This document shows, in pieces, positions 23,315 to 31,108 of a DNA stretch of 47,908 nt; the stretch's first letter is position 1, and every line of letters starts with the position of its first letter. Under the pieces are notes generated by a model. It worked only from the letters and a program-made list of their open reading frames with translations, searched no databases and was not told the origin of the DNA. A program made the translations under genes and the position numbers. The DNA comes from Collinsella aerofaciens (lineage in GTDB: Bacteria > Actinomycetota > Coriobacteriia > Coriobacteriales > Coriobacteriaceae), in assembly GCF_902364355.1 (NCBI RefSeq), contig NZ_CABJDK010000009.1, forward strand, positions 55,073 through 102,980, read 5' to 3'.

Positions 23315-24292
23315 TGCGGTCTTGCCCGCCGCCAGTTTGTATTTTTTGTACTGCTTGACTGCAAAATGTTCCGGGTCTTTTTCTTCCAGACGTTCAAACA
23401 TGAGGTCAACCGGGTTCTGGAAATCCTCGTCGTCCTCGCGGGCTTCCGACGCATTTATCATTTCAAGCAGCGTCGTGAAGTTCTTCTCGTCCTCTGGGGC
23501 TTCATACCAGATATAGCCGATTAGTGCGGTGTAGTAGAGCTTTTCCGCTTTCACCCAGAAATCCTCGCCGGATTTTTCCCCGTCGCCTTTGGTGTTGGCG
23601 ATAATGGTATTGACTAATTTCAAAATGTCCTTTTCGCTCCGCAGATAGGCAAAGGGATTGTATTTCATGGATTTTTTGAAGTTAATCGTATTTAGCACTT
23701 TGATACGGTATTTGTACCGCTGCAACATTTTCCCGGTTTCCAAAATCAGTGTTCCTTTCGGGTCAGTGACGATATACGACGTTGGAAAATCCTTTGACGT
23801 ACATTGCATGAGCGACGGTTTCACAAAGAACCGGGTCTTGCCGCTGCCGGAACCGCCGATTACAAGAATATTTTTGTTTCTTGCGTATTTCGGCTGCTTC
23901 GGGCGGCTGTTCATGGTGAGCCGTTCCGTCTGCGTTAAGGGGATATTGTTCTCAAATACCGGGTCTGTGTACGGCTTTATGTCGTCAGCCCCGCCCCAAC
24001 GCGCCGAACCGTATTCTGTCCCGCGGCGGTATTTCTTCGCGTTCTTGCCTTTGGTGTAGATAATCAGCCGGACAATGACCGCCCCCGCAATGCCGATAAG
24101 TAAGTCTGCCGGGTGGAAGCTCGGCGCGATACTGGAAAAGGCGGTGGTAAAACCGTCCCCAAGATGTAGCAGCTTTGCGCTTGCGTCCGCGCCGGGGGAT
24201 AGACGGACAGCCGCGCCCACTTTATCAAAGAGCCAGACAAAGAGCAGATACGGGAGATTTAGGATAAGCAGCTTCTTGATTTCCGGCTTCAT
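23315..24292 (-). pseudogene. VirD4/TraG-type coupling protein, C-terminally truncated
   Basis: It encodes about 326 native residues of a type IV coupling ATPase: two N-terminal membrane segments (about 8-25 and 62-80), RRGTEYGSARWGG, Walker A GGSGSGKTRF and TDPKGTLILE. Homology ends at QYKKYKLAAGKTA near 23315; the last few codons to the stop at 23294 are foreign. About 40% of the usual length (near 600), including Walker B, is missing, so it cannot support DNA transfer. It overlaps the PcfB gene (ATGA) and has a GGGAGGT site. Confidence 0.85.
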
Positions 24293-24765
24293 AGCGATAC
24301 CTCCCTGTCCTTGTTCTTGACCTTTGCCCGTTCCGCGTTCTTGCCCTGTGCGGCTTCTTTGAGCGTAGAGAGCAGCTTTCGGATAGAGGGCTTTTTCTCC
24401 TGTGTCAGCTTCTTTGCGGAAAACTCCTTAAAGGCTGCGGTCAGCACGTCCGCGTCCCGCCCCTTGAAAAAAACCAGATAGCGGGGCGGGCTTTCCGTTG
24501 CGTCCTTTTTCAGCGCAAAGTCGATACCGTACTTTTTCGCCGTACTCTCAAAGGCTTTGATATTGCCCTCGGTAATCTCAATGTTGGAAACGCCCGCGTT
24601 CTGCTTCATAAGCTGCTTTAAGCTCTGCTTTCCCTGTGGCGGTTTTGCAAGCTGCTTTTTGCCCTTTGACAGTATGGCTTTCATTGCCTTTTGGAGCGTC
24701 TGGGCGGTCAGCTTCCCGGTCTTGATGTAAAGGGCTATGGTCTTTTCGTTTACTTCGTCCTGCAA
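24289..24765 (-). CDS. PcfB-like conjugation protein (DUF3801)
   Basis: A 158-residue protein matching the PcfB family of Gram-positive conjugative elements, which sits directly upstream of the coupling protein and helps link the relaxosome to the channel. The N-terminus QDEVNEKTIALYIKTGKLTAQTL and the central GIDFALKKD...YLVFFKGRDADVLTAAFKEF are characteristic. The start appears to be TTG (24765), with AAAGGAGG upstream. The lysine-rich C-terminus overlaps the coupling gene start. Intact, but its partner is broken. Confidence 0.8.
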   Translation of the reverse strand: MQDEVNEKTIALYIKTGKLTAQTLQKAMKAILSKGKKQLAKPPQGKQSLKQLMKQNAGVSNIEITEGNIKAFESTAKKYGIDFALKKDATESPPRYLVFFKGRDADVLTAAFKEFSAKKLTQEKKPSIRKLLSTLKEAAQGKNAERAKVKNKDREVSL

Positions 24766-24806
24766 TTCCTCGCGTCCTCCTTTCGCGTTTCTTTATGGGG
24801 CGGCGG

Positions 24807-25028
24807 TCAGATACGCACCCGCAGCCCGTTCAAGTCCTCGGCTCTGATACCCACAAGATACCAGTTGTCGCCGTACTCAATCCGGGTCGGCTTCCACTTG
24901 CCCCGCACGAATACGTCAAAGCACTCACCGCAATGCAAGCCCCCGTAGTAGCTGTTTAAGTCAAAGCGAATGTCGTAACGGTCGGTGCGCTCGTCAAATA
25001 CCAATGCTCCTGTCATTTTCTGTGCCAT
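24807..25028 (-). CDS. DUF5348-family small protein
   Basis: A 73-residue protein commonly found in Firmicutes ICEs next to replication and PcfB genes. The pattern GALVFDERTDRYDIRFDLNSYYGGLHCGECFDV, then GKWKPTRIEYGDNWYLVG, fits DUF5348. An AAGGAGG-like site precedes the ATG at 25028. No biochemical function is known to me. Neighbours on both sides are also ICE genes in the same orientation. Confidence 0.75.
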   Translation of the reverse strand: MAQKMTGALVFDERTDRYDIRFDLNSYYGGLHCGECFDVFVRGKWKPTRIEYGDNWYLVGIRAEDLNGLRVRI

Positions 25029-25051
25029 AATAAAATCCTCCTTTTGTTGTT

Positions 25052-26035
25052 TTACAGGCTTTCGCCCGGTTTGAATGAATAATAGTCCGGGTCGCCGTAC
25101 TGCGGCTTCTTCGGTGACAGTGCGCCGCTTGCCATGTCATGGGCGACAAGGGAAGTGTAATAATTGCCGATAGTGGACGGGGCGTTGAAAAGGGCTGCTT
25201 TCAGATATTGCTTGATGTTGCGGATTTTCGTTGTGTTCTCCCGCATACAGTCAAGCACAAAGCGGATATGCTCGCCGTCCAGTTTCATAAACTTAGATTT
25301 CACAAGCTCTGCCGGGTAGTCGTCCCCCGCAATCCGTACCCGCTTTCTGGCGGTGCATACGGTTTCAAGCATGAGGTCTACAATCTCGTCCAGCCTGTCC
25401 CCGTCAAACTTCATGTCCTGTTTGAGAATGTGGTAGTCGATATTGTCCTTGATGATTTCCCGGTATATATCAACTGCGCTCTGTGCTGCCGCTTCCGTTC
25501 CTTTCCGTTCCGGCGGCGTAGCCGCTTCTCTGCAAGGAGAGGGGTTAGGGGAAAGGATAGGAATGGAATGGGTACTTGATAAATCTGTATTTGATTTTTC
25601 TTTTTTTGGTAAGTCAGTTCTTTGTATATCTTTATTTAATTGCGTTGGATTTTCCAACGTAGGTTTTTCCAATGTTGGTTTTTCCTGCGTTGGATTATCC
25701 AATGTTGGATTTTCCAATGTAGGTAAATCCGGCGTAGGCGGCTGCGGCTGCTCGAATATCACATAGTCCGCGCCCCGCAAGCGTCCTTTCTCGTCGCGCT
25801 CCCTTGACCGAACGATATACCCGGCGCGTTCAAGCTCCTTAATGGCTTCGCGGATAGCGTCTATCTTCTCCCGGTTGATAAGGGATAAGCCTTTCAAGGT
25901 GTAGTCCCAATCTTCGGGGAGTGACAGCATTTGCGACAACAGCCCTTTTGCCTTTAAGGAAAGCTCCTTGTTGCGTAGGTGGTGGTTGCTCATTACGGTG
26001 TAGCCCTTGTTCCGTTCCACTCTGAAAACTGCCAT
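25052..26035 (-). CDS. Replication-initiator-like HTH protein of ICE (DUF6017-type C-terminus)
   Basis: A 327-residue protein. Residues 1-100 form a RepA-N-like winged helix (VMSNHHLRNKELSLKAKGLLSQMLSLPEDWDYTLKGL), found at the start of Firmicutes ICE replication or regulatory genes. Residues 105-135 are a proline-rich linker of repeated pentapeptides (PTLEN/PTLDN/PTQEK/PTLEK). The C-terminal part (about 185-300) matches the helical domain seen in such proteins, including YREIIKDNIDYHIL. It is the first surviving gene of the element's minus-strand operon. The linker repeats are a slippage-prone region. Confidence 0.75.
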   Translation of the reverse strand: MAVFRVERNKGYTVMSNHHLRNKELSLKAKGLLSQMLSLPEDWDYTLKGLSLINREKIDAIREAIKELERAGYIVRSRERDEKGRLRGADYVIFEQPQPPTPDLPTLENPTLDNPTQEKPTLEKPTLENPTQLNKDIQRTDLPKKEKSNTDLSSTHSIPILSPNPSPCREAATPPERKGTEAAAQSAVDIYREIIKDNIDYHILKQDMKFDGDRLDEIVDLMLETVCTARKRVRIAGDDYPAELVKSKFMKLDGEHIRFVLDCMRENTTKIRNIKQYLKAALFNAPSTIGNYYTSLVAHDMASGALSPKKPQYGDPDYYSFKPGESL

Positions 26036-26060
26036 AGTAAATCACTCCTTTTGCTGTGGA

Positions 26061-26178
26061 TTTGTTACGCAGTAGAAGCGCGGTTTCGGGGGATAAGGTA
26101 TAAATCCCTTGCCGCGCCAGATACGCGCCCGCAAAATCGCTTGTAGCAAGGCTTTTTCTGCCCCTACTGCGTAACAAA
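26061..26178. repeat. Perfect 15-bp inverted repeat at the ICE leading end
   Basis: TTTGTTACGCAGTAG (26061-26075) and its exact reverse complement (26164-26178) flank about 88 bp upstream of the replication-initiator gene. It may be an origin-of-transfer or regulatory structure; no relaxase is left to support this. Confidence 0.75.
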
Positions 26179-26188
26179 GGGCATAAAA

Positions 26189-26234
26189 AAGCGGCGTTCC
26201 TGTTCTCCCATGTAGAGAGTAAGAAACGCCGCTT
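26189..26234. terminator. Hairpin at the ICE right side
   Basis: Arms AAGCGGCGTT (26189-26198) and AACGCCGCTT (26225-26234) enclose 26 nt. On the minus strand A/T-rich sequence including six T residues follows. It probably insulates the element operon from outside transcription. Confidence 0.55.
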
Positions 26235-26549
26235 CTGCGTCGTATTCAGTTTTTAGTACAATACCCTGCTTGTCCGTCGCTCGAAAAACCTTGATTTTCC
26301 AGTGTTTTCAAAAGTATCGTTATCTAACGTCAGCTTTGTTTGCACCAATCATTCCATGCGGGTTATATGCAGGTTTGCCTGCGCACGCTATCATGTATAG
26401 GTTAGACCGCAACTATGTACCCCATACGCGAAGGGATGCGCATGTATCTGAAGATCGACATGTTCTAGCCGGGCTTACCCCCGCAGTGGCGCCGCGTGCC
26501 CCATCAACTCTGCCGATTTTCACCTTCACGCATATAAAGGAGTCCCGCC
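26235..26549. other. Gap between element and prfA
   Basis: 315 bp without a recognisable gene. The first 100 bp are AT-rich and belong to the element; the remainder is host leader of prfA, with an AAAGGAG site at its end. No tRNA or attachment repeat was found. Confidence 0.5.
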
Positions 26550-27617
26550 ATGCGCGACAAGCTCGAAAAGATTATCAAGGCCTACGAAGAGCTCGAGAAG
26601 AAGCTCTCCGACCCGGCCGTCGCCTCCGACATCAAGGAGTTCACGCGTCTCAACAAGGAGTACGCGCACCAGTCCGACCTCATCGCCGCCTCGCGTGAGT
26701 ACATCGGCGCGCTCGATGACATCGAGGCCGCCAAGGAGATGCTCCGCGACACGACCGACGCGGACGAGAAGGAGATGCTCCAGATGGACATCTCCGAGAA
26801 TGAGGAGAAGCTTCCCCAGCTCGAGGAAGACATCAAGTACATGCTCATCCCGAGCGATCCCAACGACGACAAGAACACCATCGTCGAGATCCGCTCCGCC
26901 GCCGGTGGCGACGAGGCGGCCATCTTCGCCGGCGATCTGTACAAGATGTACCAGCGCTTCTGCGAGTCGCGCGGTTGGAAGACCACCGTGCTTGACTCCA
27001 GCCCCAGCGAGGCCGGCGGCTTTAAGTCCATCGAGTTCAAGGTCGAGGGCGACCGCGTCTACTCCGTCATGAAGTACGAGTCCGGCGTGCATCGCGTCCA
27101 GCGCGTCCCCAAGACCGAGTCCCAGGGCCGTATCCAGACCTCCACGGCTACCGTCGCCGTACTTCCCGAGGCCGAGGAGATCGACGTTCAGATCAACCAG
27201 TCCGACCTGCGCATCGACACCTACTGCGCCTCCGGCCCTGGCGGTCAGTGCGTTAACACCACCTACTCCGCCGTGCGCATCACCCACCTGCCCACCAACA
27301 CCGTGGTGCAGTCACAGGAACAGCGCTCCCAGATCCAGAACCGCGAAGTCTGCATGCAGATGCTGCGCGCCCGTCTGTACGAGATGGAGCTCGAGAAGCA
27401 GCAGGCAGAGCTCGGTGCCGAGCGCCAGAGCCAGATTGGCCACGGCAACCGTTCCGAGAAGATCCGTACCTACAACCAGCCCCAGGACCGCGTGACCGAT
27501 CACCGCATCGGCTTCAACTCCACCTACAACGGCGTCCTTCTGGGCGATCAGCTCGGCACCGTCATCGAGGCGCTTGCCGCCGCCGAGCGAGCCGAGAAGC
27601 TGGCACAGGCCGTTTAG
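26550..27617 (+). CDS. prfA: Peptide chain release factor 1
   Basis: A 355-residue class I release factor that reads UAA and UAG and triggers peptide hydrolysis on the ribosome. It has the helical N-terminal domain (1-100), the RSAAGGDEAAIFAGDLYKMY segment and the catalytic loop SGPGGQCVNTTYSAVRITHLPT. The residue after GGQ is Cys where E. coli has His; actinobacterial RF1 varies here. Length is typical (about 355-360). AAAGGAG precedes the ATG. prmC, which methylates the GGQ glutamine, lies 650 bp downstream, the usual partner although separated by repeats. Confidence 0.97.
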   Translation: MRDKLEKIIKAYEELEKKLSDPAVASDIKEFTRLNKEYAHQSDLIAASREYIGALDDIEAAKEMLRDTTDADEKEMLQMDISENEEKLPQLEEDIKYMLIPSDPNDDKNTIVEIRSAAGGDEAAIFAGDLYKMYQRFCESRGWKTTVLDSSPSEAGGFKSIEFKVEGDRVYSVMKYESGVHRVQRVPKTESQGRIQTSTATVAVLPEAEEIDVQINQSDLRIDTYCASGPGGQCVNTTYSAVRITHLPTNTVVQSQEQRSQIQNREVCMQMLRARLYEMELEKQQAELGAERQSQIGHGNRSEKIRTYNQPQDRVTDHRIGFNSTYNGVLLGDQLGTVIEALAAAERAEKLAQAV

Positions 27618-27620
27618 TAG

Positions 27621-27759
27621 GTTACGCGGTTTTACCAAACCGCGTAACGGCTCGACGCTGCAAACGCCCCTAAGCGGCAATCTGACGTTCAATCGTCGGT
27701 CGCGTACCGAAGTACGCTTCCCTCCTCTTCCACATCACCTTGCTCGCTTAGGGGCGTTT
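27621..27759 (+). repeat. Composite 3' structured element, copy 2
   Basis: It starts 4 nt after the prfA stop. A 12-bp hairpin (27621-27632 with 27637-27648) precedes the conserved GGCTCGACGCTGC (27649-27661). A 15-bp long-range arm (27662-27676) pairs perfectly with 27745-27759. Inside are CAATCTGACGTTCAA and a hairpin GCGTAC-CGAA-GTACGC (27702-27717). Confidence 0.85.
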
Positions 27760-27822
27760 TCGCTGACTTATGCTCAACCTGTGGCGGGGCACTCATTGGG
27801 GACAGACTTAAATGAGTAGTCG

Positions 27823-27872
27823 TTGGGGACGTTCTTGAATGACTAGTCGTTTAAGAACGTCCCCAATGACTA
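27823..27872. repeat. GGGACGTTC-family palindrome
   Basis: Perfect 14-bp arms TTGGGGACGTTCTT (27823-27836) and AAGAACGTCCCCAA (27853-27866) flank an ATGACTAGTCGT core. 27841-27872 repeats 4635-4666 with two changes. Confidence 0.85.
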
Positions 27873-28263
27873 GGTTGTGCACATTGCTTTGAGATGTTAT
27901 TTAATCGGCTTTGATGGCCATTAAGCCAGCTACCTGCTTAAAGCAATTAACGATATGCATCTGCAATTGAAAATATTGCTCAAAAAATCGTCCAACAAGT
28001 CGCGGGGCCCTTTTTGGCGCGTCGCGCGTCAAGCGATGTGGCAAGTATTTGGTTAGGTATTGGTCAGTTTTGGGGCAACCTTGCCAAAAGCTTGACGGAT
28101 GCAGATATGAACGTCGACAAATGAACACTTTGGACGGGGACAAACAAAAATTCTGGGCTGATTCTCGATAATCGCCTTCAATCGTCCCTTGTCGTGCGTC
28201 GCCCTCGCGTACAATCTGCTCCGACATTCGCGCGCCGCCCGGCGCATAAGAGGGGAGGACCCC
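27873..28263. other. Gene-free gap before prmC
   Basis: About 390 bp without a convincing gene on either strand. It is slightly AT-richer than its surroundings. TACAAT at 28210-28215 may be the prmC -10 box. An AGGGGAGGA ribosome site ends the gap. The rest may be decayed repeat. Confidence 0.4.
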
Positions 28264-29505
28264 ATGGCAAACGAGATCTGGACCATCAAGCGTTGTCTCG
28301 AGTGGACCAAGGAGTACCTGGCCGAGCGCGGCGAGGAGCATCCCCGTCTTTCTGCCGAGTGGCTGCTGTGCGCCGCCACGGGCTTGGCGCGCATTGACCT
28401 ATATATGCGCATGGACGAGACGCTTAACGCGGACCAGCTCGAAACCATGCACGCGGCGGTCGTCCGTCGCGCGAAGGGCGAGCCGCTGCAATACATCACG
28501 GGCAGCACGCAGTTTCGCATGATCGACGTCGCGTGCGCCCCCGGTGTGCTCATTCCGCGCCCCGAGACCGAGATGCTCGTCGAGGAAGTCCTGAACTATC
28601 TGGATGCCGAGGTGCTGAGTCCCGAGGCCGCCGCCCGTCAGCGCGTGGAACTGCCCTGGAACGATGAGGTCGAGCAGGCCCGCAAAGCCGAGGCGGCGCT
28701 GGCCGACGAACGCGCGACCGCCGAGCGCCGTGCTGCCAACCTGACGGCCGCTGATGAGGCGGCGCTAGGCAGCGACGTACTGGGCAGCCGCGCCTATGCC
28801 GAGGAGCTGGCCGACCGCGAGGCCGAGGAAGCCGCCGCGCAGGCAGCAGAAGCCGAAGCCGCCGAGCCCGATCTCGACGAATACGGTATCGCCATTGAGG
28901 GCAACGACCAACAGACGACTCCCGCGCAAGATGCCGCTGCGCCTGCCCCAGCCGAGCCCCGCATCGCCCGCGTTCTCGAGGTCGGCTGCGGCACCGGCTG
29001 CATCTCGCTCTCCCTTGCCTGGGAGCGCCGCGACCACGTCACCTGCACCGCTACCGATATCGAACCGCGCGCCATCGATTTGGCCACCAAAAACCGCGAC
29101 GCCCTTGGCCTCACGGCAGATGAGGTTGCCTTCAGCCTCACCAACCTGGTGAGCTCCATTCCCCGCGAGGAGTGGGGCACCTTTGATGTGCTCGTCTCCA
29201 ACCCACCCTATATCCCGACCGACGTCATGCGCTCGCTGCCGCACGAGGTCAAGGACTTTGAGCCCGATCTGGCGCTCGAGGGCGGCGCCGACGGCCTCGA
29301 TATCTTTCGCCGCCTGCTCAATGCGGCGCCTTACATGCTGCGCGCCGGCGGCCTGTTTGCCTGCGAGCTCTACGAGGGCGCCCTCGATGCCGCGGCCGAG
29401 CTCTGCCGTCAAGCGGGTCTGTCGGACGTACGCATCGTCCACGACCTCACCGATCGCCCCCGCATCGTCCGAGCTATCGTCACCGAGCCCAAGCAGCGCC
29501 AGTAA
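28264..29505 (+). CDS. prmC: Release factor glutamine methyltransferase with large insertion
   Basis: A 413-residue enzyme that N5-methylates the GGQ glutamine of release factors. It has the N-terminal helical domain (1-95, including GEPLQYITGSTQF and IPRPETE at about 97-103), the SAM loop EVGCGTGCISLSLA (239-252) and the catalytic NPPY (313-316). Usual length is about 280: here an Ala/Glu-rich block of roughly 105 residues (about 118-230) separates the two domains, with predicted coiled-coil helices and then a proline/alanine linker. The ATG at 28264 follows GGGGAGGA. prfA lies upstream. The catalytic parts look intact, so the insertion is probably a tolerated or regulatory linker. Confidence 0.93.
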   Translation: MANEIWTIKRCLEWTKEYLAERGEEHPRLSAEWLLCAATGLARIDLYMRMDETLNADQLETMHAAVVRRAKGEPLQYITGSTQFRMIDVACAPGVLIPRPETEMLVEEVLNYLDAEVLSPEAAARQRVELPWNDEVEQARKAEAALADERATAERRAANLTAADEAALGSDVLGSRAYAEELADREAEEAAAQAAEAEAAEPDLDEYGIAIEGNDQQTTPAQDAAAPAPAEPRIARVLEVGCGTGCISLSLAWERRDHVTCTATDIEPRAIDLATKNRDALGLTADEVAFSLTNLVSSIPREEWGTFDVLVSNPPYIPTDVMRSLPHEVKDFEPDLALEGGADGLDIFRRLLNAAPYMLRAGGLFACELYEGALDAAAELCRQAGLSDVRIVHDLTDRPRIVRAIVTEPKQRQ

Positions 29506-29519
29506 TATTTATTAACTAG

Positions 29520-29549
29520 TTAGCAAAAATTATAAATTAGTTTATAATT
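29520..29549 (+). promoter_or_regulatory. hicAB promoter with palindromic operator
   Basis: TTAGCA (29520-29525), 17 bp and TATAAT (29543-29548) precede hicA. AATTATAAA-TTAG-TTTATAATT (29528-29549) is a perfect 9-bp inverted repeat over the -10, a fitting site for HicB autorepression. Confidence 0.7.
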
Positions 29550-29573
29550 AGGACGGCTGAAAGAGGTCGGCCC

Positions 29574-29759
29574 ATGCAACCTCCTACCTTTCGGGAAATC
29601 ATTGCCCTACTCAAGCACGATGGATTCGTGAAGGTCGCGCAAGTCGGTAGTCACGCTAAGTATGTTTCTGGTGACCGTGTCGTCACCGTGAACGGCTCTG
29701 GTGGTGATCGACCAAAGAAGGGCACGTGGGCAAGTATTCGACGCCAAGCTGGATGGTAG
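29574..29759 (+). CDS. hicA: HicA-family mRNA interferase toxin
   Basis: A 61-residue toxin of the HicA double-stranded-RNA-binding fold that cleaves mRNA. The order FREIIALLKHDGFVKVAQVGSHAKYV contains the catalytic His27 in GSHAKY, and PKKGTWASIRRQAG is the usual C-terminus. Length is typical (about 60). A GAAAGAGG site precedes the ATG. hicB starts 11 nt after its stop, in the classic toxin-first order. Expression is probably repressed through the palindrome at 29528-29549. Confidence 0.9.
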   Translation: MQPPTFREIIALLKHDGFVKVAQVGSHAKYVSGDRVVTVNGSGGDRPKKGTWASIRRQAGW

Positions 29760-29770
29760 TTGGAGGCAAA

Positions 29771-30217
29771 ATGAGGCAGCGATTTACCTATGACTGCGTT
29801 CTCATAAAAGAAGACGACGGTTACTGCGCCAGCTTCCCGCAGATTCCCGGCGCCTTTGCCGATGGCGATACGCGCGAAGAAGCGATTGCCCATGCCACCG
29901 AGGCGCTGATGGCGTTTTTGGCCGACGACCTCAACAACGGTTTGACTCCGGCAGGGTACGAACGCTCGGCCGAGGTCGTGGCCCTTTCAGTCGAAATCGA
30001 CCACGAGGACGCTCGGGAAGCGGCGTGCCGAACATTTAAAGACGCAGCGCAGGACCTCAAAGTCTCCGCTCCGCGGATTACCGCGCTGGTCAAAGCCGGA
30101 AAGCTCGATGTTGAACTCGTCGACGGCCGTCGGATGATAACGATAGACAGCATCGAGCGTTACGCCGCCCAAGAACGCCACGCCGGAAGACCAAAGAACT
30201 TCGTGGCCGTCCAATAA
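29771..30217 (+). CDS. hicB: HicB-family antitoxin
   Basis: A 148-residue antitoxin. Residues 1-65 form the partial RNase-H-like fold that binds HicA (FTYDCVLIKEDDGYCASFPQIPGAFADGDTREEAIAHATEAL). The C-terminal part (about 95-140) holds a DNA-binding segment (KVSAPRITALVKAGKLDVELVDGRRMITIDSIERY) resembling an excisionase/MerR-like winged helix rather than the plain ribbon-helix-helix. The ATG at 29771 with GGAGG upstream was preferred to a start inside hicA. Confidence 0.88.
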   Translation: MRQRFTYDCVLIKEDDGYCASFPQIPGAFADGDTREEAIAHATEALMAFLADDLNNGLTPAGYERSAEVVALSVEIDHEDAREAACRTFKDAAQDLKVSAPRITALVKAGKLDVELVDGRRMITIDSIERYAAQERHAGRPKNFVAVQ

Positions 30218-30351
30218 CCCCCTCACTTTCACCGACTACTAGAGCCGCTCACCAAACCAACATGCGCTTTGGGCAATTAGGTTGAACGTTTCGTGCGAGA
30301 ATGCCCCACAGTAAACAAACTTGCATCAGAGCGTGAGGGGCTGGCATACAC

Positions 30352-31095
30352 ATGCAGACGGTCTATCGGGTATACGAGGGAGCGTGCGAGCCGCATCGGC
30401 TTGCAGTCGAGCGCACGGCCGAGCTACTCGGTCGCGGCGGCCTGGCGCTTATTCCAACCGAGACGGTCTACGGTGTCGCCGTGGCGGTCAACGCCTTCTC
30501 GGATGCCGTTCCACAAGATACAAGTGAACCTCTGCCGTGGCCGCGCGATCCGCAGGCCACCGTCAACGGCGCCGCGGTCCCCGCACTCGGTACCGGCTAT
30601 CGTCGTATCTTTACCCTTAAGCAGCGCGAGCTCACCCAAACGGTTGCCTGGCTGGTCGATGATGCCGAGGCGCTCGACCGCTATGGCGTGGATATCCCTA
30701 ATGAGGCCCGCGCGCTTGCCCGACGATGCTGGCCGGGCGCTCTGACTATCGTGGTCAAGGCGGCCCCCTGCGTGCCGACCTTTATGCGCGCCGCCGACGA
30801 CACGGTGGCACTTCGCGCTTCGGCCTCGCCCGTGGTGCAAGCGCTCATCCGCGCCTGCGGCAGCCCCCTTGCCTGCACCAGCGCCAACACGCATGGCGCG
30901 CCCGCGCCGGCAAGTTTTGCCACGGTGGAGGAGCGCATCCTGGAGGGGGTTGATGTGGCCGTCGACGCCGGCGAGACCCCGTGCCGCGATGCCTCAACCA
31001 TTGTGTCGTTTCAGCACGGCGAGCTCCAGATCCTGCGCCAAGGCGCGCTTCCCGCATTAGATATCGAACGGGTTCTGTCCGACCCGATGCAATAG
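30352..31095 (+). CDS. Sua5/YciO/YrdC-family threonylcarbamoyl-AMP synthase
   Basis: A 247-residue YrdC-fold protein, predicted to make threonylcarbamoyl-AMP for the t6A37 modification of tRNAs. Recognisable parts are GGLALIPTETVYGVAVAV, RRIFTLKQRELTQTV (the KxR signature is altered to KQR), PGALTIVVKA, VALRASASPVVQALI and PLACTSANTHGAPAP. About 35 residues are inserted between TVYGVAVAVNAF and RRIF, which is unusual. The ATG has a GAGGGG site. Glycerol kinase follows 13 nt later. YciO-type paralogues lack proven activity, so the exact role is not certain. Confidence 0.88.
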   Translation: MQTVYRVYEGACEPHRLAVERTAELLGRGGLALIPTETVYGVAVAVNAFSDAVPQDTSEPLPWPRDPQATVNGAAVPALGTGYRRIFTLKQRELTQTVAWLVDDAEALDRYGVDIPNEARALARRCWPGALTIVVKAAPCVPTFMRAADDTVALRASASPVVQALIRACGSPLACTSANTHGAPAPASFATVEERILEGVDVAVDAGETPCRDASTIVSFQHGELQILRQGALPALDIERVLSDPMQ

Positions 31096-31108
31096 AAAGG
31101 CGTATGCG

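Larger units (their letters stand above)
20600..26260. mobile_element. Decayed integrative/conjugative element remnant
   Basis: This segment is visibly poorer in G+C than its flanks, and most genes run on the minus strand. It keeps conjugative-element parts: sigma-70-like factor, KTR gene, HTH, VirD4/TraG, PcfB, DUF5348 and replication initiator, plus an RlmN/Cfr-like cargo gene. No integrase, excisionase, relaxase or other transfer genes are seen. Ends are approximate; I found no convincing direct repeats at the borders. Codon style suggests a Firmicutes source. Confidence 0.85.

Noticed and set aside
25660..25735. Repeated TTGGATTTTCC-like units as a CRISPR or regulatory array
   Set aside because: They encode the PTLEN/PTLDN linker repeats of the replication-initiator-like protein in frame; no spacers.
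20540..26350. TTGGTGCAA near 20541 and TTGCACCAA near 26338 as element borders
   Set aside because: They are inverted, only 9 bp and not at the composition change; integrative elements leave direct repeats. Likely chance.
26330..26549. Search for a tRNA or attachment site upstream of prfA
   Set aside because: No cloverleaf or TTCGA arm was found.
27901..28341. Minus-strand frames of 146 and 166 codons in the gap before prmC
   Set aside because: No ribosome sites, no domain, and partly antisense to prmC; composition looks non-coding.
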